Positions 35,801 through 42,853 of a stretch of DNA of 64,000 nucleotides are shown here, in pieces. The translations under genes were made by a program, and so were the position numbers. Source of the stretch: Oopsacas minuta (lineage: Eukaryota; Porifera; Hexactinellida; Lyssacinosida; Leucopsacidae). Within the stretch, counting starts at the first letter, position 1. Each line of letters starts with the position of its first letter. The DNA is taken from assembly GCA_024704765.1 (NCBI GenBank), contig JAKMXF010000306.1, positions 62,001 through 126,000 on the forward strand. Direction: 5' to 3'. The notes beneath the pieces are model-generated. The model had not been told where the DNA came from. It ran no database searches and saw only the letters and a list, made by a program, of their open reading frames with translations.

Positions 35801-36392
35801 CTCATACCAATCCGATCCACCTAAATTAGTATATTTACAGAATTGTTCTCAAACCTCCAACCCAACATTGCAATTAAAATTTACTGATGTTCCTACACTA
35901 CACCATAAAAACAATTTCCAAAAATCGAGAGGGTCAAAGGGAGCTTTAGACGTTTGGAGAAGTAAATCTGACAAACGCCACATCGAAATTAGTCCTCCTA
36001 CCGATTTTAGTCATGTTCAGCATGTTGGATCAAAAGACTTCTTTGTTTTACATCCTCTCCCTGCAGATGCTGATGACCCTCCGAATGCCTCCATTTTTGT
36101 TGATAATAATCCCTTGAATTCAATCAGCGACTTAAATACTTCTTCGGATAATACAAGCGTATTCCAAGTATATTCAAACCAATGGGATTCTTCCATTGCT
36201 CCATATAACCAACAATTTTCATCAAAATCCAACCTACAACCACCCACCCTGGCTCCTTGTGAAAACGTATCCACGATTCCCAATAAGTTTGGAATAACCA
36301 ATACGAGTGCAACAATTCAGGATGAATTACCAATTATGAATGATGAAGGACTCAAACATCAATTATTAACTAAAAATAAACATATTTTGTGA
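2877..36392 (+). CDS. CDC42BP (MRCK): MRCK/Gek-type Cdc42-binding kinase (exons 2877-3242, 23063-23340, 32351-36392)
   Basis: An AGC-family Ser/Thr kinase of 1561 residues that in animals acts downstream of Cdc42 to phosphorylate myosin regulatory light chain and myosin phosphatase, driving actomyosin contraction. Domain order: N-terminal dimerisation region (about 1-100); kinase with G-loop GKGAFGEV (105-112), catalytic Lys127 in FALK, HRD (220-222), DFG (240-242) and SPE (266-268); AGC tail with hydrophobic motif LPFVGYSYM (about 414); a long Ser/Asn-rich linker; a short coiled coil (about 680-800); C1 zinc finger (881-932); PH (about 966-1066); CNH (about 1090-1390); and [18 protein letters not shown] (about 1427-1440). 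Joins: phase 0 at exon 1/2 (ATG|gtaatt .. tctag|GTC), and a split Lys215 codon at exon 2/3 (AA|gtaagt .. tctag|A). The start is the ATG at 2877 because it precedes the family-like N-terminus. The coiled coil is much shorter than in vertebrate MRCK, and the last 4-kb exon has no introns. Confidence 0.92.
3583..3854. mobile_element. hAT-like MITE
   Basis: The left end CAGGGCTGTCCAAC and the reverse-complemented right end CAGAGGGTTGACCAAC form an imperfect terminal inverted repeat. The internal GGGCCGCACAAAA is common in hAT-type non-autonomous elements. The flanking 8-mers agree only partly, so the boundaries are provisional. No coding capacity. Confidence 0.45.
4905..5850 (+). repeat. Dispersed repeat family A, copy 2
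   Basis: Head TCGTTACGCGACGGGATGTA with TTCAGCAC, central TCCATTTAATGCC, and a tail with the reverse of the GAGTCTTGGAC motif (AAGACTCGAA) followed by GATCCAGGCCTAAAATA. It matches the order seen in the copy at 37195-37660. It is probably interrupted or expanded, because it is about twice as long as that copy. Confidence 0.45.
5880..6040. repeat. Tandem family B monomers in intron 1
   Basis: TAGCCGTTGAGAGCATG at 5887 recurs as TAGCCGTTTAGAGCG at about 6022, about 135 bp apart, with the same TTTACTTTATA-TTCATAAA core seen in the array at 41135-41545. It is probably a partial array of the same repeat. Confidence 0.45.
6225..6790 (-). repeat. Dispersed repeat family A, copy 3
   Basis: Inverted relative to copy 2. 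The tail (GGATTGGTTCGGAG .. TTCTTGGACGAA .. ATTATGACGTAATTG) lies at the left and the GC-rich head (CTGCCGCGTAGCGATCTAG, then GCGAAACGCCC) at the right end. Confidence 0.45.
8339..8956 (+). pseudogene. hAT/ZBED-type transposase, N-terminal part
   Basis: N-terminal part of a transposase related to ZBED5/FAM200-type proteins. A BED-like zinc finger is visible ([25 protein letters not shown]), but the second cysteine is Gly and the last histidine Gln, when compared with the copy near 39550. After it come [12 protein letters not shown] and [14 protein letters not shown], typical of the hAT RNase-H-like fold entry, in shifting frames. The reading ends at ..DRMGL where the Transib is inserted, and resumes exactly at 12270. 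Confidence 0.75.
8957..12264 (-). mobile_element. Transib (RAG1-related) transposon, 3.3 kb, nested in the hAT
   Basis: The left end starts CACAGTGGCAC and the reverse-complemented right end starts CACAGGGACAC. The target duplication GGACT is perfect at 8952-8956 and 12265-12269. Five-bp GC-containing duplications and CAC(A/T)(A/G)TG-type ends are Transib/RAG features. Removing the element and one duplication restores the hAT frame [12 protein letters not shown] without error, which proves the insertion and its boundaries. The transposase gene is on the minus strand. The inverted repeats share only about the first 11 bp. Confidence 0.88.
9342..11392 (-). pseudogene. Transib transposase (RAG1-core homologue), disrupted
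   Basis: Cut-and-paste transposase of the superfamily that gave rise to RAG1. From the ATG at 11392: an N-terminal region with an F..DFNLSKKK and [14 protein letters not shown]-like block, [22 protein letters not shown], then the first catalytic Asp motif [33 protein letters not shown] and the NCQMC zinc motif; [35 protein letters not shown], which is closer to Transib than to RAG1; [15 protein letters not shown]; and the catalytic Glu segment [18 protein letters not shown], ending [10 protein letters not shown]. About 680 residues, the family size. Disruptions: an in-frame TAG at 10535, a frame change near 10440, a stop after NCQM, and further changes near 9700. No RAG2-like ORF is in the element. 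Confidence 0.85.
12270..13177 (+). pseudogene. hAT/ZBED-type transposase, central part
   Basis: It continues the frame broken at 8956: [18 protein letters not shown] carries the hAT catalytic-Asp motif (CTDGAPAM), followed by [18 protein letters not shown], the usual conserved H-C-H block of this family, and RCLSRWNML (the RW motif), with a stop right after. Downstream the frame is shifted several times but homology ([15 protein letters not shown]) continues to 13177. There the mariner interrupts the codon for Tyr in ITY|LCG. Confidence 0.8.
13178..14476 (+). mobile_element. mariner element, 1.3 kb, nested in the hAT
   Basis: The ends CGAAGGTCAGTCCAAAAGTTT and reverse-complemented CGAGGGTCAGTCCAAAAGTTT are almost identical inverted repeats flanked by TA (13176-13177 and 14477-14478). 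Removing it joins ITY to LCG in the hAT frame. It is independent of the Transib insertion. Confidence 0.88.
13361..14425 (+). pseudogene. mariner transposase, disrupted
   Basis: N-terminal paired-like HTH region (13361-13603; ..[28 protein letters not shown]), then the catalytic region from 13627 with the first Asp in [20 protein letters not shown], followed by [16 protein letters not shown] stop follows TVNDD at 14032. Beyond it, in other frames, HHDNAS.THTA and [13 protein letters not shown] keep the second and third Asp motifs of a D,D34D mariner. At least three frameshifts or stops are present, so it is inactive. Confidence 0.85.
14477..14600 (+). pseudogene. hAT/ZBED-type transposase, C-terminal part
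   Basis: Resumes after the mariner as [17 protein letters not shown] then [15 protein letters not shown], which is the conserved hAT C-terminal dimerisation end (F..LTNIK...R..L....DLR.AL). One in-frame stop is present. The element terminus follows 200 bp downstream. Confidence 0.75.
14801..16380. other. Intron 1 stretch, nothing recognised
   Basis: AT-rich, with short open frames of no recognisable content. A GC-richer patch at 15960-16000 (TGGGGGCTTCGGGGGGC) resembles a transposon end, but no partner end was found. Confidence 0.4.
16380..19400 (-). pseudogene. Scattered coding-like segments on the minus strand, unidentified
   Basis: Several minus-strand segments look protein-like in composition, but they are broken by stops and I do not recognise the protein. 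In transcript order: about 19390-19119 ([20 protein letters not shown], then a membrane-spanning [19 protein letters not shown]), 19070-18866 ([16 protein letters not shown][21 protein letters not shown]), 18180-18000 ([18 protein letters not shown]), 17140-16870 ([35 protein letters not shown]), 16830-16735 ([20 protein letters not shown]) and 16590-16385 ([18 protein letters not shown]). Several in-frame stops are TAG where CAG (Gln) would fit, suggesting decay. Some edges carry splice-like motifs (for example ctgtag| and |gtacgt). It may be a dead gene, a repeat, or chance. Confidence 0.28.
19870..20705. repeat. 836-bp foldback element with ~290-bp inverted arms
   Basis: The left arm (19870 to about 20150) begins GATATACACTAACC; the right arm (about 20410-20705) is its inverted, diverged copy ending GGTTAGTGTATATC. 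Matching blocks along the arms include ATTTCAACACAA, TAATTAGATATTTTA, TTACACATTCAATTCT, AAATGAGATG.AACAATTCTGAT and GGGTCTGTGTTA. The about 260-bp spacer has no gene. A long-inverted-repeat (foldback) MITE is the likeliest class. Confidence 0.75.
20706..22835. other. Intron 1 stretch with Tigger-type MITE remnants and doubtful minus-strand exons
   Basis: A right-end remnant CGCGGCTTCCACTG plus TA closes at 20904, and a Tigger-type left end CAGTCGAAGCCGCTTAAACG starts at 22020 after TA. Minus-strand segments 21679-21765 and 21465-21567 are open and bounded by AG/GT motifs. Their phases do not fit together, so I do not call a gene. The rest shows nothing I can name. Confidence 0.4.
23341..25624. 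other. Intron 2 stretch, no gene recognised
   Basis: A minus-strand open frame at 23525-23701 (starting [13 protein letters not shown]) is uninterrupted but unrecognised. A GATC-rich patch (24678-24695, overlapping GATCAT units) and a CCGTCCGTCC patch at 24828-24838 are the only compositional features. Otherwise plain AT-rich intron. Confidence 0.4.
25625..26940 (+). mobile_element. mariner-like transposon, 1.3 kb
   Basis: The ends CTTGGTGAGACACAAAAG and reverse-complemented CTTGCTGAGACACTAAAG form inverted repeats, continuing AGTAATGAGACT on both sides. A TA follows the right end. The left flank reads CT, so that duplication has decayed. The interior codes for a mariner-like transposase. 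Confidence 0.8.
25790..26810 (+). pseudogene. mariner-like transposase, disrupted
   Basis: N-terminal HTH region [13 protein letters not shown], then in another frame [20 protein letters not shown]. The middle continues [18 protein letters not shown]. The longest intact block (26241-26570) holds [16 protein letters not shown] with the first Asp and [20 protein letters not shown]. After an in-frame TAG come [14 protein letters not shown] (second Asp) and [10 protein letters not shown] (third Asp). At least four frame changes or stops, so it is not functional. Confidence 0.82.
26996..27731. mobile_element. hAT-type MITE, 736 bp
   Basis: The left end CAGTGGTTCCCAACCGG and reverse-complemented right end CAGCGGTTTTCAACCTT are hAT-type inverted repeats. 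Flanking 8-mers GTTTAATT and GTATAAGT agree at six of eight positions. The left subterminal part (TTCCGGGGAACCGTAGGGTT) is GC-rich. The interior has no recognisable gene; the open frame on its minus strand looks incidental. Confidence 0.75.
27740..28321. other. Intron 2 stretch, nothing recognised
   Basis: AT-rich spacer between the hAT MITE and a hairpin. No coding region, no repeat I could match. Confidence 0.4.
28322..28429. repeat. 108-bp hairpin element
   Basis: The arm CCTGCAGTTGATATTGGATA pairs with the reverse complement of the right end, which reads CCACTACAGTCGATATTGGAT. The inner parts share a GTTACA..TGTAAC closure. It could be a small foldback element or a hairpin RNA gene. Confidence 0.5.
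28490..28610 (+). repeat. Tandem family B, single monomer in intron 2
   Basis: ATTCGGATTTAGCATACTTA then GTTACC and GCCATTTAGAGCATGCTTA follow the order of the 41135-41545 array (CGGATTCAGGGTACTTAGTT .. GCCGTTTAGAGCAAGC). Confidence 0.5.
28659..30016 (-). mobile_element. Tc1 transposon, 1358 bp, nearly intact
   Basis: The ends CAGTAGGTCCCACAATTATT and reverse-complemented CAGTTCGTCCCATAATTATT are inverted repeats flanked by TA on both sides (28657-28658, 30017-30018). The single transposase gene is on the minus strand. Complete ends and only one frame lesion mark it as among the youngest insertions in the window. Confidence 0.9.
28799..29786 (-). pseudogene. Tc1 DD34E transposase with one frameshift
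   Basis: From the start near 29774 ([20 protein letters not shown]) a homeodomain-like HTH (29786-29412, with GAGPPTKI.P and [13 protein letters not shown]). A single frame change near 29430 leads into the catalytic part ending at 28799. The first Asp is in [13 protein letters not shown], the second in [12 protein letters not shown], and the Glu in [12 protein letters not shown]. The last two are separated by 34 residues, the Tc1 spacing. The C-terminus is otherwise complete. It would be a standard-length Tc1 transposase (about 330 residues) but for the frameshift. Confidence 0.9.
30140..31294 (-). mobile_element. mariner remnant with one clear terminus
   Basis: The terminus at 31294 reads (reverse complement) CAACGGGGGTTCAAAAAGTT and is followed by TA. 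No matching repeat is visible at the other side, so the left end is truncated or decayed. Minus-strand coding homology: start [19 protein letters not shown] (31089), [18 protein letters not shown], a central region, [15 protein letters not shown] (second Asp) and [18 protein letters not shown] (third Asp). Confidence 0.78.
30170..31089 (-). pseudogene. mariner transposase, heavily disrupted
   Basis: D,D34D mariner transposase in at least four frames, with an early double stop after KFAPSW. The HTH and the last two catalytic Asp blocks are readable. It is a different mariner lineage from the copies at 13178 and 25625, judged by its distinct ends and motifs. Confidence 0.78.
31325..31700 (+). 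repeat. Dispersed repeat family A, partial copy 4
   Basis: Head-like CCGCTACGTGACTGGAGG, then CATCCAAGTTACATTCAATG equivalent to CATCCAAATTCCATTTAATT of copy 5. The ATTATGACGTAATCC motif is near 31660. The tail is not clear. The remaining 650 bp to exon 3 shows nothing else recognisable. Confidence 0.4.
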
Positions 36393-37194
36393 TTGCACTT
36401 ATTTCATTTACTTCTTTTGTCTTATATATTGTTAATTTATTCGACTTCATTTGTGGATATTTTGTTTACCATTTAATTTATGTGTACTATATATATATAT
36501 ATATATATTTATCTTAATTATGGTTGACTAATTTAATTACCCCATAGCCTTTGTATGCAAACTATTTTTACAAAATGGCACTCGTGCCCAACAAGAGTTT
36601 ATTGTCTTTGTACTTATATTGCGTGCATCTTATGGTCTAGTACCATTACTATGGGCATTCGAAAGTTTCCGACCCAACCCCATTCTTTTCGAACTACATT
36701 TCACGCTTACACTTGCCAATCATAGCCTGGCTAACCCAAACAGGGCTTAATGATGATATAATCTATTGAAGTATTCAAAAAGAACTAATTATATCAAATA
36801 TTGCTCTAAGGGGTACTCCGAAAGTTTCTAAATATATCAATGTTGTAGTAAGCTCGAAATTATTGGATGAGTTTGCTCTTAATTGTCAACTCATACAAAT
36901 CCAATTCATACTTATGTATGTGTCATTTATCATTTTTTTTCTCATCTATATGTTATCGTTTTTGATTATGATACCATTTGTTGTTGCGCCTAATCTTTCT
37001 GCAAACGTATAAAGCTCGATGCCATTTTTTTGTAGAATGGATTTTAATAATTCACACTTGTATATCGTTTATTCTCAATTAATTTGTATTACAAGAATTA
37101 TCTAACACTTGCTGTGTGATAGCTACCAAAATTCGGATGGAATCTTCTAGAAAATCTGAAGTAGGAAGTAAGGTATATCTAATATGGATTCACA
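36393..37194 (+). other. 3' flank of the MRCK gene
   Basis: No downstream gene. A (TA)n run lies at about 36489-36508. I see no canonical AATAAA shortly after the stop. One AATAAA overlaps the last codons (about 36376), which is probably coincidental. Confidence 0.4.
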
Positions 37195-37660
37195 TCCACT
37201 AGCGTGTTTCGCTTGCTAGGGCGCTCCGCGACTGGATATACTCAGCACGACTGCCTCGAGGTAAATTTTTGCAGAATTATTACTTTTATTCATGGTTCAT
37301 CCAAATTCCATTTAATTGCCTATTGTGATGATCTGTCGCTCTTACTTGGCTTTTGTTAGTAAAATCGGCACTTTGTACCTCATGTATTAAGAAATTCTTA
37401 AACTTTCGAGGTTTGGGGAATTATTAACCATTGTATAGTAATAATTTCATCATGGGCTCACAATTTATTCTAAATGGTGAAGGATATTTGGCATTTTGAT
37501 CAATTTTCAACCATCTATCGCTTATATTGGCTGATCAATGGCAAATAATATGTTTTTGCGAAAATACAAATAGGTAACAATGATGTCAGATGTGTGAATT
37601 TCGTCCAAGACTCAAAATTCCTCAGCCAGCCCCAAAATATCACTGTATTCCATAAGTGAG
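37195..37660 (+). repeat. Dispersed repeat family A, copy 5
   Basis: The clearest copy. Head GTGTTTCGCTTGCTAGGGCG and CTCCGCGACTGGATATACTC, middle CATCCAAATTCCATTTAATT, tail TTTCGTCCAAGACTCAAA and CAGCCAGCCCCAAAATA. Unknown class, non-coding. Confidence 0.6.
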
Positions 37661-37765
37661 CACTTGGGGTCTTTCAGTTTCTTCAATACATTCCGAATAT
37701 ACAAACATATGTTTGTATCTATACTATTAATTCACAATTATTCTTTATTTATGTTTGTGCATATA

Positions 37766-39073
37766 CAGGGTGTCTAATAAGTTCTGTCCTCAATGTTTTT
37801 GCCTGCCATATTTTCTATATTAAACCAATTTGGTTGATATTTTACAAACTGATAGAATATTTAGTAATAAATTGTTTAGTAAAGTGTTCACTCAATATAT
37901 CCTCCTTTTGAGAAATTACAGCCTGTAGCCGCGTCCTAAGTTTCCCTACTGCATTTCGCAGCTCATCTTGTGGTATTTTCTGCCATTCACGCTGAAGGGA
38001 GAGCTTCAGAGAGTCCAAACTCTTGTGAAGTTTAACACAGGCCCTTGCCTCCAGATTAGCCCAGACGTTATAATCGAGCGGATTCAAATCTGGACTAGAT
38101 GGAGGCCATTCGTCTTTGCTAATAAACTCGATTTTTCTTGCCCTTAACTAGTCTTGAGTGATTTTGGATGCATGTGCAGGTGCAGAATCCTGTTGAAATA
38201 TCCAAGCGTTATTTCTAATTGGATTTTGCCCAGCTACACTGATTTCCTGTTCCAGAATCAATTCTTGGTATGTCGCAGAGTTGATTTTGACCCGTTGGGG
38301 GACAAAAATCAGATTTGTCCGTGCATTTGCGGACACACCACCCCAGACCATCACAGACATTGGCTTCTGCACTCTATCTATGTATTTCAGGTTTCTGGGA
38401 TTGCTGTGGAACTGACAGCAAGAATCCGATCATTTTGTCTGTTCCAAGCCTCTTCAATCGTGAAAATTTTCTCATCTGAGAAGAGTATCTGGTCTTGGCC
38501 CCAGGAGCGAACCGCTGAAGAAGTGCTTTCGATCTAGCCAGCTTCTTAGTCCGAATACTTGGGTTATGGTGGTGTACCTTCTTTCTTTTAAAAGACTTAA
38601 GCCCCAGATCCTCAACTACCAGCTTTCGCATCGTTTCATGATTAACCGATAACTCACGAGCCATTTTCCTGATGGATCTCCGGGGATTCCGAGAAATTCG
38701 GCAGCGGACTTTGTTTTTCAAGGCTGGTGTCCTTACAGACCTTGGACGACCGGATCTAGGTTTGTCATTCAAGCTTCCAGTATCTTTATATCGTTTTATG
38801 GTACGATATATTAGCTTAGGTGAAACCTTTCCATTTTTTAGCTTTTGAAAAATTTCCTTTTTTGAGCTACCTATCTCGGAATGTGCGATAATTTTGGATC
38901 TAATTTTTTCAGCCATTATTTTCACAAGTGTAAATAATATTATGTAGAAGCCTATTTTATCGTTAGAAAGAGCGGAAAAAGTGTTACAGATTATTCATCT
39001 AAAACTGCTTATGTGTTCATACGTAACTATGCAATGAGATGTGATTTATGAGGACAACTTATTAAAACCCCTG
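37766..39073 (-). mobile_element. maT-type (DD37D) transposon, 1308 bp
   Basis: The ends CAGGGTGTCTAATAAGTTCT and reverse-complemented CAGGGGTTTTAATAAGTTGT are inverted repeats flanked by TA (37764-37765, 39074-39075). The element sits between two oppositely oriented family A repeat copies. Confidence 0.88.
37842..38925 (-). pseudogene. maT/mariner DD37D transposase, disrupted
   Basis: The HTH part (38925-38374) reads MAEKIRSKIIAHSEIGSSKK, YRTIKRYKDTGSLNDKPRSG and MARELSVNHETMRKLV. The frame changes near 38500, after which ILFSDEKIF gives the first Asp. Another change near 38390 leads to MSVMVWGGVSANARTNL. WIFQQDSAPAHASK holds the second Asp, and an in-frame TAG at about 38147 replaces what is probably Trp. 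SPDLNPLDYNVWANLE holds the third Asp, 37 residues after the second, which assigns it to the maT group. Three lesions, so it is inactive. Confidence 0.87.
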
Positions 39074-39099
39074 TATATATATGTATGTGTATGCCCAGA

Positions 39100-39455
39100 A
39101 TTGATCCGAAAAAACTGGAGGACTTTTGTGCTAGCTCGGACAATTTCTAGTCTTGGACGAATTTTCACACCTATGACGAAATTAAGATGTCATTGTCACC
39201 TTTCACGTCATTATTACTAGCCCAAAGCGACATAATATCTCCAGGGCCACCACTGAAAGCCATTGAATGTAATTTGGATGGGCAATGGGTAATTAAATCT
39301 TAAAACTTGAAGTATTTGGTGAATTCGAGTCACGCATTGGTGAATTTATTCTGTCGCGTGGTGATCACTAACACTAGAATATTTAGCATTTAAATACATC
39401 ACCTAACCTGGAGCGCTAAGCTGTCGCGACGTGACCTAGTAAGCGAAGCGGGCTC
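39100..39455 (-). repeat. Dispersed repeat family A, copy 6
   Basis: Inverted relative to copy 5: the tail GCTAGCTCGGACAATTTCTA and GTCTTGGACGAATTTTCAC come first, and the head TGTCGCGACGTGACCTAGTA and AGCGAAGCGGGC last, followed by a short TA run. Confidence 0.55.
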
Positions 39456-39534
39456 TTATATATATATATTTACATGCTCATGCACACATATTTATAGACA
39501 TTCATTACGTTTTAATAGTAGAGATATTTAAAGA

Positions 39535-40415
39535 GGGATGTCAACTACCACACTGTGTATTGTGCTACAAAGTGCTTTCTAAGAGATCGATGAAGAAAGG
39601 TTTCTTAAGCGGCATCTCAGTGGGTGTCACCGTGATCTTGCTAATAAGGATGTTGATTTCTTTAAGTACTAAGAAGCAGGAGTAATGCGAATTCTTTTTT
39701 TATCATGAAGCCGTTGCTGATAGCTAAAGAAATAACCTATAAACAATTGGTGAAAACTTTGTATTACCCTATGCAAGCATATCTTTCACTGCATTCTCGG
39801 AGGTAGTGTAGAAAGAAGCTTGGCTCTATGCATCTCTTAACCGATACAATTTATCGAAGAACACAGATATTGCAGACGATGTTGGGCAGCAGGTAGTTAC
39901 GGAGATTCGGGGAAGCTTCATTGAACAGTTTTCAATCCAACTTGATGAGTCAACGACTGTTTCTAGTTGTACACAGCTACATGTATTTGAATTACATCAA
40001 AGACGGTGATTTCCTGTAAAGAGTTCCTATTTTACCGCTCTTTAGAAACAACTACAAAAGGAAAGGATTTCTTGAGCAGGTCACTGATTTCTTTTCCAAA
40101 ATTGGACTGTCCTGAAATACAGCTTGGCACTTCAGATGGTTCACCTGCCATGACCGTAATTCGTTTAGGATTTCAAGCTGGAGTATAAATAGTGAATACT
40201 TTAAAACACAATCACTGCATGATTCACCGGTATGCTCTTGCCTTTAACACACTTCCTCAGGACTTGAAACTATTTCTTCACGATGTTATTAATATTGTTT
40301 ATTTTATCAAGTCCAGTTGCCTATTTACGCTGCTGTTCCGCTTATCGTGTCAAGAATCAGATATTGACCACGAGACATTGCTATTTATACAGAACAGACG
40401 TACAGGGATTTCGTA
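39535..40415 (+). pseudogene. Second ZBED-type hAT transposase copy, truncated
   Basis: It aligns with the copy at 8339. The first part of the BED finger shows [20 protein letters not shown], retaining the GCH that the other copy lost. Then ADDVGQQVVTEI, QLDESTTVSSCTQL, the CTTDGSPAM region in shifted frames, and [18 protein letters not shown]. Homology stops near 40415, so the C-terminal third is absent. I see no terminal repeats. The numerous frameshifts make it older than, or at least more decayed than, the intron 1 copy. Confidence 0.78.
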
Positions 40416-40889
40416 GATTTGTACATGAATTTTAGTTGAGGCACTTACTGATTATGAATCCAATAACCTAAACTCCTAAAGTATGGTCATTGTATGTTGT
40501 AAATCTACAGTTCTTATTCAAGCGTAGAGGGATTTCCTATCAGTCTAAATAATTACATGTTTTGTCCTCCCAAATTTTCAAGCGTACATTGACTATCTGT
40601 ACTCGCGAGCACAACGAACGAGTAATATTTTGTGGGTGTACACGGTTCTGCCCAATGTAAAGGGGAAATGAGGGCTCCATACAGGGATACGACCTTGATA
40701 AATTTGTTCTTTGCAGTTATGAAATTTGTAAAGATTTTTAAAACTCGCATGAAAGTTTGCATTGATTATAGAAACGCCTGACCTGTTTTTGGTAGAGAGA
40801 AAAGAGAAAGAAAATCTTTGAGCACGGGTCCCGGGGATTTACCCCCTGTCCACATTCTCGACGCTACTGCGTGGTAGAATGAGGCGCAA

Positions 40890-41100
40890 GGGGGTGGTGG
40901 TTCGATTTGGGCCTTTATGTCCCCCTTAATCTGAATCTACATCTCAGACAGCAGTTAGTACAGCTTCTCCACGGATTTCCCAAGCATTCGCCTCATTTGG
41001 ATTGTCTGCTACAACATCTCAAGAACAAAATTTTATTCGAGTTGATATATGCATGGGACCCACTCAAAAGTATTGCTCTATTAAAATACCATATATAACT
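40890..41100 (+). pseudogene. Fragment of a Mutator-like element, copy of 43020-43170
   Basis: GFPKHSPHLDCLLQHLKNKI here is nearly the same as GIPKHSPHLDCLIQHLKIKV at 43090-43155. It is preceded in both by a TCTGAATCTACATCTC stretch. It is therefore a fragment of the same element as the region downstream, not a gene of its own. Confidence 0.5.
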
Positions 41101-41134
41101 TGTACACCTTCTTCTACTATGTGGGACACCCGGG

Positions 41135-41545
41135 CAGGTCTCTTAGTAAATTTGGAGATTTCAACTATTTGTTACTGTAATAGTCATTAAACCAACAATA
41201 AATTTATTTGTATATGAAAAACTTAAAGTTTCAAAATTCGGATTCAGCGTACCTGATTACCCCATATGTCTGTTGAGAGCAAGTCTCTACTTATATTTGG
41301 AGATTTCAGTTATATGTTTACTTTATAGTCATAAAACAATGATATTTTTGCTGACAAGTATAAGGAACTAGAATATCTGAAATTCGGATTCAGGGTACTT
41401 AGTTACCCCTTGAGTTGCCGTTTAGAGCAAGCCTGTATGTATATTTAAAATTTGGCTATTTTGCTTACTTTTATATTCTTAAAATGACAATACATTTACA
41501 TATGATTAATCCAAAAGTGTGAATCTCGGAATCAACATGTTCGAT
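41135..41545 (+). repeat. Tandem repeat family B, about three ~145-bp units
   Basis: CGGATTCAGCGTACCTGATT at 41239 recurs as CGGATTCAGGGTACTTAGTT at 41385 (146 bp) and as CGGAATCAACATG near 41527. In between, GAGAGCAAGTCTCTACTTA at about 41276 corresponds to TTAGAGCAAGCCTGTATGTA about 142 bp later. A leading half-unit (TTTGGAGATTTCAACTATTTG) begins near 41150. Monomers also occur at 5880-6040 and 28490-28610. Confidence 0.65.
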
Positions 41546-42850
41546 ATATTTATTGAAGTTTTATCCAATCCTATTTACTTCCTTGATACACACGATAAAT
41601 ACATAGTTATTCGACAATTTTAAAATTGTCATTCCTTGAGAACGGACAAACAAACAACCAGATAAACAGACAAAGAGACATCAATTGAGATTTAATGATA
41701 TAGATATTATTGATATGTAAATATATTTTGTTTTTAGGAATATACACGATTCAAATAGACACATATCAAAAGTTTTAGATATTAGCTCTGACCGGCTAAA
41801 GGGGTTGAAATTATACAATAACTTATAAGACATATGCGTAGATTTGAAAATTACATTGTTATAAATATCTATGTCATAACAATTAAAGGGCCGTCAATTT
41901 GGAGAATAATGGATGCCTCGAGGCGCAATCCGACGAGCCAAAGGCTCGTAGATATGTATATTGACATGATATTGCGATTTGGTAATATAGGCATATTTGC
42001 GAAATTGACTCATTTTTATCCACCCACAAATAGTATTATTTCTCGTGTTTTGGAAGTATATATATGGTGATTGCTAATTGTTATTAGCACATAAGATGTA
42101 GCTATTAGCGCCTTGACGAACCCTCTGCAGGGTTTCTAATTATCAAACACCAATATCAAAGTAGGGACTACCTATAGCTAGTCTACATCGTTGGTTGCTC
42201 ATCGTACTTTTTGGATAATACTTTCAGGATTATGTGCTCGATTGTTTCGGCGCCAACTTCACTTCATTCTTTGTGTCTAGTCTTGCCTGCTCTTGCGTCA
42301 ATCCGACTTTCTCAAGCGTGTAGGTCTTAGGCGCGAGGGTGGGTCGTGACGGTTTGGTTTGGGTCTCGCATACTATTGGGGGACCTTACAATTATATTTC
42401 TGTATTAGCTCTATGGGTTCTAAAACAAACGAGGAGTGATCGAGCCCTCCCTGCCCCACCAAACCCGTTAGGGATGTAGTGATTTAGTGATCCAAGCGCC
42501 TAAAACACTAGCGATATGGCGATGGGGGAGGGCTGAAATTTCTAGGGTTATGGGGCCTGTATCTCCTAAACGCTGACGTTTTGGTGATCCTCGATTCTGT
42601 GCGAAATACTAGCGATCTAGCTAATAAATCCTCTGGGAGACAACATCTTAGGGCAGTGATAACCTTTCGCTCAATACAGTAAAACATATGAACTAACACT
42701 ATGGTCTTTGAGGACATAAGGAAATTGTGTATATTTTACGCATCCCTCGAAATTGCTAATATTGAATATTATCGCCAGATATTATCCAAAATGTGAACAA
42801 GTGTTCTAGTCTTATTTTCTTCCAGTAAATTTAGATAATTTGCATTCTCT
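41546..42850. other. Intergenic, repeat-like, no gene seen
   Basis: A run of GACAAACAAACAACC-type sequence at about 41645-41680 resembles degenerate 4-bp repeats. A GC-richer patch (about 42290-42620) has transposon-like composition but no readable ends. Confidence 0.35.
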
Positions 42851-42853
42851 CAG

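Noticed and set aside
36124-36333. Minus-strand ORFs opposite MRCK exon 3
   Set aside because: They are shadows of the strongly supported kinase frame, which carries the CRIB-containing C-terminus.
36489-36508. (TA)n run after the MRCK stop considered as a terminator-like element
   Set aside because: It is a simple dinucleotide microsatellite; no polyadenylation signal is tied to it.
39455-39475. Short TA run considered as a promoter TATA region
   Set aside because: It sits at the end of a dispersed repeat copy with no gene following, only a broken hAT copy.
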